Of a DNA stretch of 64,000 nt, positions 33,879 to 44,624 are shown in pieces. The stretch comes from Pseudoneurospora amorphoporcata. Its lineage: Eukaryota; Ascomycota; Sordariomycetes; Sordariales; Sordariaceae. The position numbers were made by a program, and so were the translations under genes. The notes under the pieces were generated by a model. It did no database searches. It saw nothing but the letters and a program-made list of their open reading frames with translations, and was not told the origin of the DNA. The stretch is from NCBI GenBank assembly GCA_033297205.1, contig MU859116.1, positions 62,001 to 126,000 of the forward strand, read 5' to 3'. The stretch's first letter is position 1. Each line of letters begins with the position of its first letter.

Positions 33879-36032
33879 ATGGCGGACCATTTTGAACTGG
33901 GCCATACTGCATCAGGGACAGGTTGAAAATGACGAAAGCTCACGGTTTGTTCAACCGTCCGAAACCACAAGCTGTAGGGCAGCCTCAATAGAGGAAAGGT
34001 CCCAGAAAGCGCTGGAGAGTTCAGGGTCAACTGTGGACTGTGACGACGTCAGGTCCGAATGGCCTCAATGCCCCAACATAATCGCACCAAAAGACTTTTG
34101 TTGGTGGCTTGGTGCTATCAGCGATGTCATCCTGACATTTACGCCAGTGGCCTTCTTTGGTAATGTCAACAACATTTCAGAGTGAAACCTCCGTTTGCTG
34201 ACCATGTTGCAGTCATTGCTGCTCTTGCTATTCAGCTGGAGGGTCAACCGACGGAGCTCAATGACAAGGGCCGCCATCTCGTCGAAGCTACCAAGCTCGC
34301 TCCTACTGTCTATCCCATCGTCTTCGCAGCCGTGGCAAGTCGCTTTTACAAAACACTTGCTTTATGGAGTGCTACGCGATCGCGGGGTGTTTCAATTGGC
34401 GCACTTGAGCAGATTTTGGGAAGCCAGAGCTTTGCTGGAAGCCTTTTTCGCCTGTTTAGCGTCCGATCGCACATTAGTCTCGGTCTCATGATCCTCCTCA
34501 CATGGACTCTCTCCCCTCTTGGAGGCCAGAGCTCCTCGCGCCTGCTCTTCAAAACATTCAAAATTTTGGACTCGCCCGCAATCGCGTATTACTCGACAAC
34601 AGACGTGTGTTCATCAATGCTCGGGTTGAGTGGTATCCAGGCGTCATCTACAGCTACGAACTCGCTCTTCACTTCCAGTCTTATGGCAGCTGAGGAACAG
34701 AGACGATCCATGACCGACCTTTGGACACGGCCCAGGATCCCTCGTCTTAATGATCCATCGACCGACGACTGGCAAACAGTGGACCATGCGGCGATGAGAG
34801 AAGCGGACTATGCCTCCTTGATTGGTATCAAAATCTTGGGGCTGTCGAACATCAGCTCAACCACCTCATACAACTTCAAAGCTGAGGCATCCTACAATGA
34901 CCTCGACTGTAACTTTATGATACGAGTTCCGTCCAACAAGACGCCCGCCTACATACCCGAAAATAGATGGACCACTCCGACCATGTATCGCGACAGTGGG
35001 AATGGTACTGATAAACACATACAGCTTCCCGGTCAAAGTCTCCCAGGCAGCTTCTTTGTGACGTCAGACTACGAGACGCGAGAGCGCATGGCGGGAGGGC
35101 ACCTTCATCTTTTGTTTGGTTCCCATGAAGGAGACAGGAACTACACCTTGTACAACTGCACTCTCAGAAATGTTCCACTTGATCTCGATATCGCTTGCTC
35201 ATTGCCCCTCGGCTGCGGCGTCCAACGATATCGGCGCTCCAGATCACCCCAATGGAATGAAAGCGACAGCTATGCTCCCTTCACTCTGCACCTTTCTGTC
35301 GTCGGCAATATACTAAATCGGTTTCCCTCAGCAGCCGGCCTTTTGGATACCGGATCTGCCTGGTATCAAACTAGCATTGACAATTACCTCCGCGGCAACA
35401 CCCGGTTCCCCTTTAAGCTCACCACCTTAAGCCCATGGCCCTCCAACGTCACAGATGAAGCTTTCTCCAGGCGGCTTACACTCTTGTTCAACACATACTA
35501 CTACGCATCGCTTGGCCCTTCTACCGCCACTGACTCCAACTACTCTAGCTTGCCCGGGGACAATGAGGAGATCAGGTCCCAACCAATATACCCAGATGAG
35601 AAGGGTGGGAGGTATGGTGCGACCTTGGTCAAGGTGGATGACGCCAGGGAGATAACCAGTCGCGAGATCTACGCGCTCAACCATCACTGGGTCACCATCC
35701 TCCTTCTCTGCACAGCTGTTCTTCAGATTCTATCGCTCGTCGGCCTGTTTTTGCGTTTAACCACGCCGGTCCCGGATATATTCGACTATGGTGCTAGCTT
35801 GACACGCGAGAACCCGTTTGTGCCGGTCCCCAAGGGCGGGTCGGCCATCGGTGGGGCCGAAAGAGCGAGATTGCTAAGGAGAATGAGGGTTAAGATGGCA
35901 GATGTCAGACCGGACGAACCGGTTGGCTATGTGGCACTTGTAGGAACGAAGGGGGTGCTCGATCAGGGGGTTAATGCGCATGGGGAGCTCATTCCTACTA
36001 GGGCGTTGAGTCGGTGGAGGAGGTATTGGTAA
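33879..36032 (+). CDS. Fungal multi-pass membrane protein of unknown function
   Basis: Predicted exons 33879-33921, 33983-34159 and 34213-36032 give 679 residues. The architecture matches a large fungal membrane family of unknown role: a first segment WWLGAISDVILTFTPVAFFVIAALAIQLEG with a GxPxxLN-like tail, two more hydrophobic segments near residues 110-160 (YPIVFAAVASRFYKTLALW; SLGLMILLTW), a large central region of about 400 residues with several NxS/T sites and paired Cys that looks extracytoplasmic, then a final segment HHWVTILLLCTAVLQILSLVGLFLRL and a cytoplasmic tail with DIFDYGASLTRENPF. The last intron has a GCTGAC branch site and restores the family's continuous first helix. Intron 1 has a weak GTTGAA donor; the frame before it has no other ATG, so the exact N-terminus is uncertain. 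Confidence 0.7.
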
Positions 36033-36574
36033 GGCAGTGGTGAGGTCGCCGGAATGTCTTCTTAAAAGCCGTTGAGCTCTTGATCTTTATATCCAACCTC
36101 CGGCACACAGTTAGTCACCTCCCATTCGATATCGGCCCAATGTTGCCAGCCTGATTTGCACTCTAATGACTTTTCCTGCATGAAACAGAATGAGGATTAT
36201 TGGATAGTATGTACACGGGTCAACTTGGGGTTGGACTGCTTAAAACGCGTGCAAACGCTGATGGATATTTATATCCGAAGAATGGTAACATAAGCATAAA
36301 TCCATAGGCCCCTTCTGTCTTTGTTGTCTGAAATTCAATCGTTCTAAAGTAGTTTCACGTAACTCTCATCACACCTTTCCTATTTTCAAATCTCAAGCCA
36401 GAAACACCCCCCATTCAAGCACAGCCCAGAGTCCCGCGCCCCGCCAACAACAAGAGAGTAAGAGACAGAGGAAGAAAGAGCGACGGCCAATCCCAACCTA
36501 AGACTAACTAGAAGCACGCCACTACTACCCTACCCGCACCCAAAGAACTGAAAAGGAACCGACATAGCCCTATA
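36033..36574. other. Intergenic spacer
   Basis: A/C-rich spacer between two plus-strand loci. I see no domain-bearing ORF, RNA or ordered repeat. The right end (CAAGAGAGTAAGAGACAGAGG) is purine-rich and may be leader sequence of the next locus. Confidence 0.5.
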
Positions 36575-37035
36575 ATGGCCACCACCCCACAAAACTTCGA
36601 CCATTATCCACTTTCGAACTCTTAACTTGCTCAACAACTCCTCCCTTCCAGCCGAGGAGCAGCGCAGTAAAGCCTCAGCCATAGCCGACGAAATCAACAC
36701 CTTCTTCCTCGCAATCCTATCGCAAGCCCACTGCAGTCACCAATTCCAGCACCGAAAACAAGATCAAAACGATGGACGCCATACGCGAAATGAAAAAGAG
36801 TATTTTATTGGTGGATAACATAATTAGGCGGCAACTACGCAAATCAAAGTATCGTATTTTCATTGGTGGCGGCAAAGTGGGAGGAACAACACACGGGATA
36901 CAAAGCTGCCCGGAAGAGATATTGGACACTTGGACGGACGAAGATGAGGATAAGTACTTCAAGGAGGAAGAGAAGAATAGCGGGGTGATAACGGGCAAGT
37001 TTAGAGAATTAACGGCGTTTAGCGAAGAAGGCTAA
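36575..37035 (+). pseudogene. Possible frameshifted small gene of unknown function
   Basis: Three successive reading frames look coding over one short stretch without any splice donor between them. Frame A starts at ATG 36575 and stops after 16 codons at 36625. Frame B (about 36612-36745) reads LNLLNNSSLPAEEQRSKASA and IADEINTFFLAILSQ. Frame C runs from about 36715 through an ATG at 36772 to the stop at 37035, with NKIKTMDAIREMKK, LLVDNIIRRQLRK and an acidic end. Two shifts of the same sense would join them. I do not recognise the product. Either the gene is broken by two indels, or only the 87-residue ORF from 36772 is translated. The helical, charged character of frames B and C suggests they once formed one protein of about 150 residues. 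Confidence 0.35.
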
Positions 37036-37452
37036 GTGTTTCAAGAGGATAAAAGATATTTTATAGTATAAAGATAGGGATATTTATATAGATTTCTAAG
37101 GGGACGGAAATGATTGGGGAACAGGGCAGGAGCTCATCTTTATTTGGCAACTTGGCTGTGAGAACAAGGTATTGCGGGTTTGGTGGTTTTACTTTTATGT
37201 TGTATTTCATCTTGTGTATTCCTGTTCTTTGTGATTGCAGCGACGGTCAGGAGCTACAAAATATTGAGGTTGCCCTGCGTACTGGTTCGTTGTCGATAAC
37301 ATCCTGACTTTGATTGGAACAGGGGAAACTCTTCGGAGCTCACCCCCCAGATATCGCCCGCTCATCACCAACCAGTCCATCAACTCCCTGCACATTCACC
37401 TCAACCCCATATCCCGTTCTATGAGCCGTGCTACTCTGGCAGCCCCGTCGCC
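37036..37452. other. Intergenic spacer
   Basis: Spacer of about 420 bp between the broken locus and a small minus-strand ORF. The left side is AT-rich (AAAAGATATTTTATAGTATAAAG), typical of a 3' flank. No gene is seen. Confidence 0.45.
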
Positions 37453-37674
37453 TCACGAATTCCTAGCAGCAGGATACCTCACACAAACCGGACACATACC
37501 CGACATGTCCAAGATGCGATCCAGCTCTCTGCATCGCCACTCCGGGCACATGGCTCTTCTTCCCGGTCTCGCTGTTCTGGTTCTCCTTAACCTTCTTCTC
37601 GCGCGTATGCAGGGCCAGTAACGTACGGTAATGTAGTGCCAGCAGTCGTATTGGCCTTTTTGGATGATGCACAT
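37453..37674 (-). CDS. Small Cys/Trp-rich hypothetical protein
   Basis: A 73-residue ORF opening MCIIQKGQYDCWHY, with further Cys at WPC, MCPEWRC and MCPVC. The opening recalls small fungal proteins with a C-x-x-x-x-x-x-Y-x-C-x-H start and later spaced Cys pairs, which are thought to bind zinc, but I cannot name a family with confidence. A GTACGT just after the first 16 codons could be a splice donor, in which case the C-terminus shown here would be wrong. An overlapping plus-strand ORF of similar length has no Cys pattern and looks like a shadow. Confidence 0.35.
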   Translation of the reverse strand: MCIIQKGQYDCWHYITVRYWPCIRARRRLRRTRTARPGRRAMCPEWRCRELDRILDMSGMCPVCVRYPAARNS

Positions 37675-39148
37675 TTTTGCTGACTGGGGTAAAATGGTGT
37701 GGGTGCTGGACTTTGGTGGGGGTTCTTCAATTGGGTTTTTCTGTTGTGGACAAATCGACCAGGAGAAGGACTTCCTTTGGGGTAAGTTATACGTCAATCT
37801 CCTCCGGTGTTTTTGTGGGGATATCCATTCGCTCGCTTGTGGCGCTTCCCAATCCCCGGAGGGATGGTGAACAGATGTTCTATTCATCTGACTGCTGTGC
37901 TACTCGAAACTAGATAGAGATTGACCAACACGGCCCTTAAATGGATCATGCACGTGGCTTTCATGGACGCGGTGTGTGTAGAGTGGACTCCCCAAATCAA
38001 TCGCGAAGAACAAGGTATATGCGTCATAACTAGATTTGATAAGATATGTGGATTCCCATAGAGTAGCTGTCATGTGAACATTGACGGTGTAATGGATATT
38101 ACAATGTGAGTTATTCAACAACCATGAACAGGTGTTGTACACAGGAGTTGATATCGACGCTCGTGGTCCATTGGCGAGTTTGCATAAACTTACCAAAAAT
38201 CATAGGAGGAAAATTTCGTACACTCGCCAATCTTCAGTCACAGCAATTGTACACAGAATAGCGGATCTGTGGAGAGAATGTCTTTGTCAAGCTGTCTTTG
38301 TCCATGATACTGAAAGAGAATAAGAGCAAACAAGCAGGCCATCTAGACTTAAAGAAGCACGATGTCCGAAGTAGAGGTTGATATGGTTTCTTTATCTCAG
38401 TTGTAATGTGTCGAGGAATGAAGTCGGAGTGTCCTTGTCGAATAGCCGTCCAGATGGTCGTCGGCCACCATATAAGATGCTCTGTTAACTGAGATAGGGC
38501 AGGGCTTGCGGCAGCACAGATGGTGCACTAATTGGGCCCAGAGTTAACCGCTCGTGTTCCAAGCCAACTTTGACCCCGGAGACGGCACATGTGAAAGGAC
38601 TCTGGGAAAATCGACGTCCTTCTCTGGATTGAATTTTCTCCTTGATGAAGAGAAACGCAGCTGTGCTGATGACGGATGGTGCTGATTGTGTTGGGTTGTT
38701 GGGAGAGGAATGGCATGCATCGATGCGAAAGCATGTCTGGAAATCTGGGAACAGATGACTCCAGAGGCGCAGCTTCCTGGCGCAATTCTGGCTGCATCAG
38801 CTGCACAGGAAAGCAGATGCAACTTGACCGAGACCTGAAAAGGTTAGGTATGGCCCCCGCCTACTTCTTTCCTGTTTCCTTGACGAATCTCCAATCTCCA
38901 ATCTCTTAGAACCTGCTCGCTCGTCTTTCTGGTCACCACGGCAGTCTCCATCCAAGTTTCCTCTTCGTTCTTCCCTCCTTACCCAACGCTACACCGCAGC
39001 ATCCAAACCGGATCTTCATCAAACGACAAAAGATCTGGTACCAAGGACAAAATCTCAGCGGTCACTGCCTCCTCGGTTGGCAGCCAATCACACATATCTC
39101 AGTGCCAAACGACACTAGTTCGACCCTTCAGTCGCTACTACCAACAAG
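37675..39148. other. Long intergenic spacer
   Basis: About 1.5 kb without a supported gene. ORFs are under 100 codons, mutually overlapping and without domains. A small CCAATCT direct repeat occurs near 38887-38903. The right end is C/T-rich leader of the next gene. Confidence 0.5.
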
Positions 39149-39955
39149 ATGTCCGAAGCAGACTACCGCAGGCTAGACATGCTCCAACACATTTACCGAG
39201 ACTACGTCAGGCTCCGCACCATGACGGTCAACGATTCGATTTTCAGCGCCAGGCACTCCCCGCCCGTCCCCGGTTCAGCTTCCGTCATCGAACGCTCCAC
39301 TCCAGTCGCCGGTTTAACTTCAATCACCGGACGCTCCGCCCCCGTCGCCCGCCAATATCACTGTACCAGACACTCCGCTCCCGGTGCTGGTTCGACTTAC
39401 ATCATTGTCGAAACGTCCACCGGCCAAGCACTTACATTTGGCTCTACTGGGCCCAGTATAGCCACTCTTCCGGAGCTGACTCTGGTCACCGGTCCGGGAC
39501 TCACCCTGGCCCCTGTCCCGGGGCTATCCTTGGACTCCCACACTTCGGATCCCGTTCAAACCGTGACCTTTTCTGGTACAAGCTCCTTTCTGTGGCACTG
39601 CAAGGAGTCAGAGGGCTGGCTGGCATTTCGCAACGAAAGGACTGGGGCGTGGCTCGGTCAGCATGACCTGTGGCCTTTCTTACCTCGACCCGGATCCTCA
39701 GACAAACTAACCTCGAACGGCCGATTTTGTGTCAAAAGAGAGAAAGACGGCGATAACTATTTGCTCACCAAGAAATTCATGGTCGAGGGAAATAAGAAGG
39801 GAGTCATGGAGAGTATTGAGTTTGAGCGGTACGGTAAGGACGGAAGTCGCGTGGTGAATCGGAGGATCGCTGGAACCAACACAGAGAAGGTTACTACGTG
39901 GGAGTTTGTTAAGGTCACTGTTGTGCCCAAGACTAACTCAACTCCTGAAGAGTAA
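39149..39955 (+). CDS. GWLxFRN-type protein, copy 1 (with N-terminal repeat expansion)
   Basis: A 268-residue single-exon protein. It shares a clear domain with the gene at 43580: SAPGAGSTYII, then FLWHCKESEGWLAFRNERTGAWLG, RFCVKREKDGDNYLL and TTWEFVKV at the end. The alternation of short hydrophobic strands and the GW-x-FRN motif suggest an all-beta, trefoil-like fold, as in fascin- or lectin-like proteins, but this is inference. Residues 35-86 consist of about four imperfect 13-residue repeats (RHSPPVPGSASVI, RSTPVAGLTSITG and so on), each resembling the SAPGxGSTYII motif that the paralogue has once. No signal peptide is seen, so the protein is probably intracellular. Function unknown. Confidence 0.7.
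   Translation: MSEADYRRLDMLQHIYRDYVRLRTMTVNDSIFSARHSPPVPGSASVIERSTPVAGLTSITGRSAPVARQYHCTRHSAPGAGSTYIIVETSTGQALTFGSTGPSIATLPELTLVTGPGLTLAPVPGLSLDSHTSDPVQTVTFSGTSSFLWHCKESEGWLAFRNERTGAWLGQHDLWPFLPRPGSSDKLTSNGRFCVKREKDGDNYLLTKKFMVEGNKKGVMESIEFERYGKDGSRVVNRRIAGTNTEKVTTWEFVKVTVVPKTNSTPEE
39251..39407 (+). repeat. Imperfect 37-41 bp coding tandem repeat, 4 copies
   Basis: Units begin near 39251, 39291, 39331 and 39368, each starting with an A(G/C)(G/A)C(A/T)C(T/C)(C)-like word that encodes RHS or RS, then P/AP and a Gly. They encode the N-terminal repeats of the protein above. They are diverged enough that the expansion is not recent. Confidence 0.55.
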
Positions 39956-41234
39956 AACAGAATGGCAAAGCATAGGCCGGGGGGTTCCGTCGTAGTCAGA
40001 TGAGTGCTTGAAGCCTGGCGGGTCAGTAGCTATACAAGGCAAGGACGCACCCTACAGGAGTAGGGGCATTATCGAGAGGGTGGCAGGTGCACCATGCTGC
40101 GGCAAGCACGCTGGTTACCCTTCCAGGGTACCTCTATCGCAAGGATTCAGGGCCTTCGTCTTCAGCTAACAGGGTCTAGTCGTATCCTCAGTACATTCGA
40201 GGCACCTCTAGCATTACAGACTGCTCAAAGGCACTTCAAACCGGGATTATGTCAGTTAGGCCCTGTTGGCTGAAAACGAAGGCCCCGAGTCTTTGGGATA
40301 TAAGTAGCGGGGCCCCCCGCCCTTTGGTCCTTGTACTTAATTCCTGTCTCCCTCATCGTCACTCATAAGATTATACAAGTTACCTAGGTACTTTTGTGTA
40401 CAGGGCGCTTCTGCAATTCAACGATTCACCAGGAATTATAACTTTGGCTAGGTCTCTTCCAATTCTCAGTCAGCTCCTCCTTCGGTATATTCCGATACCT
40501 ACCACCTCCTGCACATCATCATCGTCTGCACCTTCTCGTTTTGGTACGTCGACACCACGGTCATTCGGTCCGGATACGGCACCAGAAGGGGCGCGTCTCG
40601 CTTCTGCTTCTCTCACCAATATGTCTTGACTTTGCTTACACACTTCAAGCCTCCTCAGACTTTTCGCCTCCGGTTTTTACCCCATCAAGTTCTTGAAAGG
40701 GGACATTTGGTTAAAGTGCACCAAGTTGCAATTGGCTCTTCACATCAACCACGTTATTTTCTCACTTTCCACATTTCGGTTGATGTTCTCCCTTTAACTT
40801 CCGGTCCTTTTATTCCGCAGTGATCCTCTTCCTTTGCCCTCCTTTCCACATTGCTTGCTTCCTTTGGCTTCCTCACTATAAGAAGGACAATAACTAACAT
40901 CCCAGTTCGTATCTCAGCTCCGTGTCGTTCAATCCCAGAGAACGCGCAAGGCACATCATCAAATTCCAGGATCCCGGTTACCCCTACAGTTTAAGAATTC
41001 TTAACATCGATCTCAAAAAAAAGGCTACCGAGCACGACTTCGAACCGACCATTCCCTCCTCTCTGGGAAGAAGAGGTGACCACCAGAGTGGGCAAACAAC
41101 ATAAAGTCTTTCGGCGGCGTATTGGCGTGCAGGTCAACGTTCCCGACGCAGCTCAACTACATCTCCGTCGGGTCAAGCCTTGCCCAAGGTGGAAATATCG
41201 CCACCTAACCACCTTTCTTCTTCGACGATTTGCA
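39956..41234. other. Intergenic spacer
   Basis: Spacer of 1.28 kb between plus-strand genes. Near 40300 the sequence GGATATAAGTAGCGGGGCC includes a TATA-like element. A 59-codon ORF at 40094-40273 is intact but has no supporting feature. C/T-rich DNA leads into the next gene. Confidence 0.45.
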
Positions 41235-41700
41235 ATGCTACCATTAGCCATGTACGACTTGGGCAGCAGTTCACCGCATGGAGGCCTGACAAAAGATGCA
41301 TGGATTGCCATCGGGGTGCTACTGGGGTTGTTAGTGGCCTTCATTTGGTTCTTGATTGGTTTCATCGAATTTCGCCGGGTTCATTGCCTGAGGATTTGGG
41401 GGAATCTAATTGGAGATGATCTGCCGGATGCTTCGATAACGCCCAAACGTCTTCGAGAACTCTTATGGGATTTTTGGTTTTATAGCACGGTTGCCATTAT
41501 TTTTTGGCCAGTCTTTAGCGTGCGCCAGCTCTGCAAGTACATAAAGAGCTTGAGAGTACAAGGTAGTTCGCGTTCCGAAACCCGCAGCCCCGTCTCCGGC
41601 TACATCACCTCCAGAACTTACACCTACCACGATGGTTCAGCAAGCTGAAGGACCACCCCCGCCCTCTTACGGGGAGGCCACGAGACCAGCTGAGCCATGA
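41235..41700 (+). CDS. Small two-helix membrane protein with PPxY-type tail
   Basis: Exons 41235-41562 and 41615-41700 give 137 residues. Two hydrophobic segments are visible: AWIAIGVLLGLLVAFIWFLIGFI (about 22-44) and FWFYSTVAIIFWPVF (about 79-93). Without splicing the frame ends SYITSR...GSAS; removing a 52-nt GTAGTT...CCAG intron brings in a tail PPPPSYGEATRPAEP. The PPxY-like PPPPSY motif followed by GEA is common in cytoplasmic tails of fungal membrane proteins, where it recruits HECT-type ubiquitin ligases or arrestin-like adaptors, which supports the spliced form. The donor is weak and there is no strong branch site. Function unknown. The first ATG in the open frame was used. Confidence 0.5.
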
Positions 41701-43579
41701 ACTTTCGAACGCGATACGGGCAGATGGTAATGATGCCAGAAAGAGCAAAGGAGGTGACGACGAGAGCAACAAATGATATAAACAGCGAAGCATCCAACGT
41801 GGAAGGGTAAAACCATGCATACAATTCTTGCCTTCTTTTTTTCATTTTCATTTTTTTATCCTGACTTCATGGACACCGCTTAAGCCGACAAGCACATTAA
41901 CAACTACCTCGAGGACACTACGGCCCAGGCAAATATTGCACCAAACGAGAGACCTGTTATAGGAACTATAAGGTAACTCACCCATGTCTGGCCCTTGGGG
42001 CAAATTTGATTATTATTTCTTCTTCGATTTTTCATGAAGGATTACACGTACTCAGGTACCAGAATTCTCTTTTATCCACCCTCAGAGCTTTCTATCTCCT
42101 TGTGCTTGGTCAGTACATCTATGGTCAACCATGACAGGAAGCCGCAACCAATAACCACAACAGACCTACCAACAACCGTCATCCAGCCTCATCTCCAGAA
42201 GTCGCCTGGTAAATTGGATGATAAGTGGAAGCATTACTGGGTAATTCTTTTGAGAATCAAGGACGATATGAGCTCTTAAAGGATAAAACAAGAAGGCACG
42301 ACATTGGGAGGATTGTCATAGACGGTGAACTTTGGTGTGGAATGGAAACTTGTCCCTCTCTCTGACTTCACAGGCAGGACCGAAGGTCGAGTGCGCACAA
42401 GGACAGATGGCAGACGGTTAGGTACCTCTAGGGAATGGGAAACATTAGGCCAACAATTCCACATGGGCACTCCTAGGGATGTGACCTCCAGTTTCTCCAC
42501 ACAAAGGAATAATATTCGTCTGAGATAGAACTGAAATTTTGATAAGTGATTGCTCTCCCAACCAACACAACCCGACGGTACCGGGGAGCCGGGGCAGAAG
42601 CTCCTTCATCCATGGACCATGAACGCCATCATTTTGCAACTTGAAACCGCAGCCTCAGGACTGGTACGACAAAGCGATGATGCTCAGAAACCTCCAACAC
42701 TTCAAGCCTTGATCAAATTACGTTGGCGGAGATTCCAGGATTCATGTTCCTGGGCGTTGGATAAAGCGAGTTTCCTGGATGCCGTGTGGTGAGGTGAACG
42801 AGAATGAGATGTAGCCTTATCTGATCTTGAGCTAAACTTACCGCAGCAATGATAGTGCAATAACAGGAGAAACGACACGAGACCCTAGCTCAGTGGGTTA
42901 CCAGCAGCAAACATGCCGTCGACGAATGGTATTTCCATGATGCGTTTGAACATAATCAGTGTTGCGTTAGAAGAAGTACTTTGCATTCACGGCCAAATAC
43001 CCGCGTCCGTCGAGGTACCTCCACCTCCTCGACCAAAACCCGTCCTTCCATGGCTTGGACCAGCCCAGAAAGCACGAGTTTGATTTGAGGCATCCCCAAC
43101 TTACACCACGGGTACTCTGTCATCTTCTCGATATATTCTTTCTTCAATGGTTGTTCCTCCTAGTGATCTTTGGACAGGAGTTTTCCTTATCGCTCCCGTT
43201 GGAAGTTCCTGTTCACACTTTTTTTTTTTTTTTTTTCAAGATTCTCTCGAATTGTTAATTGGCAACGGCTTTCCCCGTTGTGTTTGCAAAAGGAGCTCGA
43301 TCAGTGGCAATGACGTTCGCCCTCGTGGGTCTCCTCCCCCTTCACTACCCGGCAAAAATTGGGCCTCCGACATTCGTTCGCCGGGCAAACAAGCCACATT
43401 CAACTCACCAAACCCCTCTTTCTCGTCATTCTGATATCAATCGCTTGAATACCTATTCAAGTCGTTCAAGCTGTTCAAGTTCTTTCCCTGAGCTTTTGCT
43501 TCCTTCTTCTCGCACCATTTCAAACTACTCCTTCTTTCGCTTACATCTTTCACCAAAGGCAGACGAAGACATCGTGATC
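41701..43579. other. Long intergenic spacer with T tract
   Basis: About 1.9 kb without a supported gene. It includes an 18-T run at 43219-43236. ORFs of 60-100 codons have no start context, domain or conserved pattern. The open frame upstream of the next gene's ATG (from 43259) starts at a non-ATG codon and is probably leader. Confidence 0.5.
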
Positions 43580-44302
43580 ATGGCTTCCACCCCACCACCT
43601 TCCCAACCCGACGAAAAAGACCTCGGCCCTGATGACAGCGTCTCCACGGTCTCGGACTCATCCACGATACATCTCAGGACACCAACGTCTTCATCCGTGT
43701 TTGCATCCACGTCAAACCGCAGAGACAACATTCCCTACATCACCCGCGACTCTGCGCCCGGTCCCGGTTCGACGTACATCATAGCCCACAAGTCTGGCAG
43801 CAAGAACCAGGCACTCGCCGTGGTTGGGGGGAAACTGTTGTTGACGACTCTCCTCGAACTACTTCCCAACCCGCCCGTTATTGACCCGGATCAAGCCAAG
43901 GCATTTGCTGGCGTTTGCAACTGGCATTGGAAGTGTGAGGAATCAGATGGTTGGCTGGGATTTCGAAATGCGGCAACAGGACTGTTGCTTGGTACCCCCG
44001 TGCCTGATAAGACGTCAACGGCGGTCGAAATAAGAGCGACCGCCAGTAGTCTCTCGACAACTGAGCAGTTTTGTGTCAGAAAAGCAACATTACGCGAAGG
44101 ATATCTGCTTCTTAAGAGGCTGGATATCAAGAAGACCGTATACCTCCTGCCGGTCAGGCCCAGTCTCAGTATCTACCTCGGAGACGGGGATAACAATCTT
44201 CTTCAGACAACGAAGGTCACGGAGCGGTTCCATTGTTCATCGACTTGGGAGTTCGTCAAGGTGGATCATGACATTGTCTCCTCATGGTCGTCGATGAGGT
44301 AG
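43580..44302 (+). CDS. GWLxFRN-type protein, copy 2
   Basis: A 240-residue single-exon protein, paralogue of the gene at 39149. Shared landmarks in order: TRDSAPGPGSTYII (once), a Leu-rich segment, WHWKCEESDGWLGFRNAATGLLLG, TEQFCVRK...GYLLLKRL, and STWEFVKV near the end. It has a Ser/Thr/Asp-rich N-terminus (SVSTVSDSSTI) in place of the repeat expansion of copy 1. The two genes have the same orientation about 4.4 kb apart with one small membrane-protein gene between, so they probably arose by local duplication. The start at 43580 has a good context and fits copy 1 in length. Function unknown; trefoil-like fold is inferred. Confidence 0.68.
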   Translation: MASTPPPSQPDEKDLGPDDSVSTVSDSSTIHLRTPTSSSVFASTSNRRDNIPYITRDSAPGPGSTYIIAHKSGSKNQALAVVGGKLLLTTLLELLPNPPVIDPDQAKAFAGVCNWHWKCEESDGWLGFRNAATGLLLGTPVPDKTSTAVEIRATASSLSTTEQFCVRKATLREGYLLLKRLDIKKTVYLLPVRPSLSIYLGDGDNNLLQTTKVTERFHCSSTWEFVKVDHDIVSSWSSMR

Positions 44303-44624
44303 CTACCCAAAAGCCGCCCGGTTTGACATCAAGAGAGTTATTCCACAAGTGGTCGGAAGGAGTCGGGCGAAACTGTGTGAGTTGGGAGCAGAGTCATCTT
44401 CAACATCGGCAAAGCAAGCTGATAGTCCCGTGTCTTGGTACCCATTCATAGGGCCTACCAATATCGGCACTCCCATTCACCATTTCTAGGCTGCCCGAGT
44501 CTCCGTTTGCCCTCTTCCATCAGTTACTTCAGAATTAAGCATCGTTTTCTGTAGTCGTATCACCATCCGTCGGAATACCTATGCGTATCCATGGATCAAG
44601 AATACAGGATATGGTAACCGGTTA
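44303..44624. other. Short convergent spacer
   Basis: Spacer of 322 bp between the 3' ends of copy 2 and the NAPE-PLD-like gene. Nothing is seen apart from expected 3' untranslated sequence. Confidence 0.5.

Noticed and set aside
37310..37621. Plus-strand ORF overlapping the Cys-rich minus ORF
   Set aside because: Does not start at ATG in the open frame and shows no pattern; the minus-strand frame has ordered Cys.
40094..40273. 59-codon ORF in a spacer
   Set aside because: Intact, but without start context, intron or recognisable pattern.
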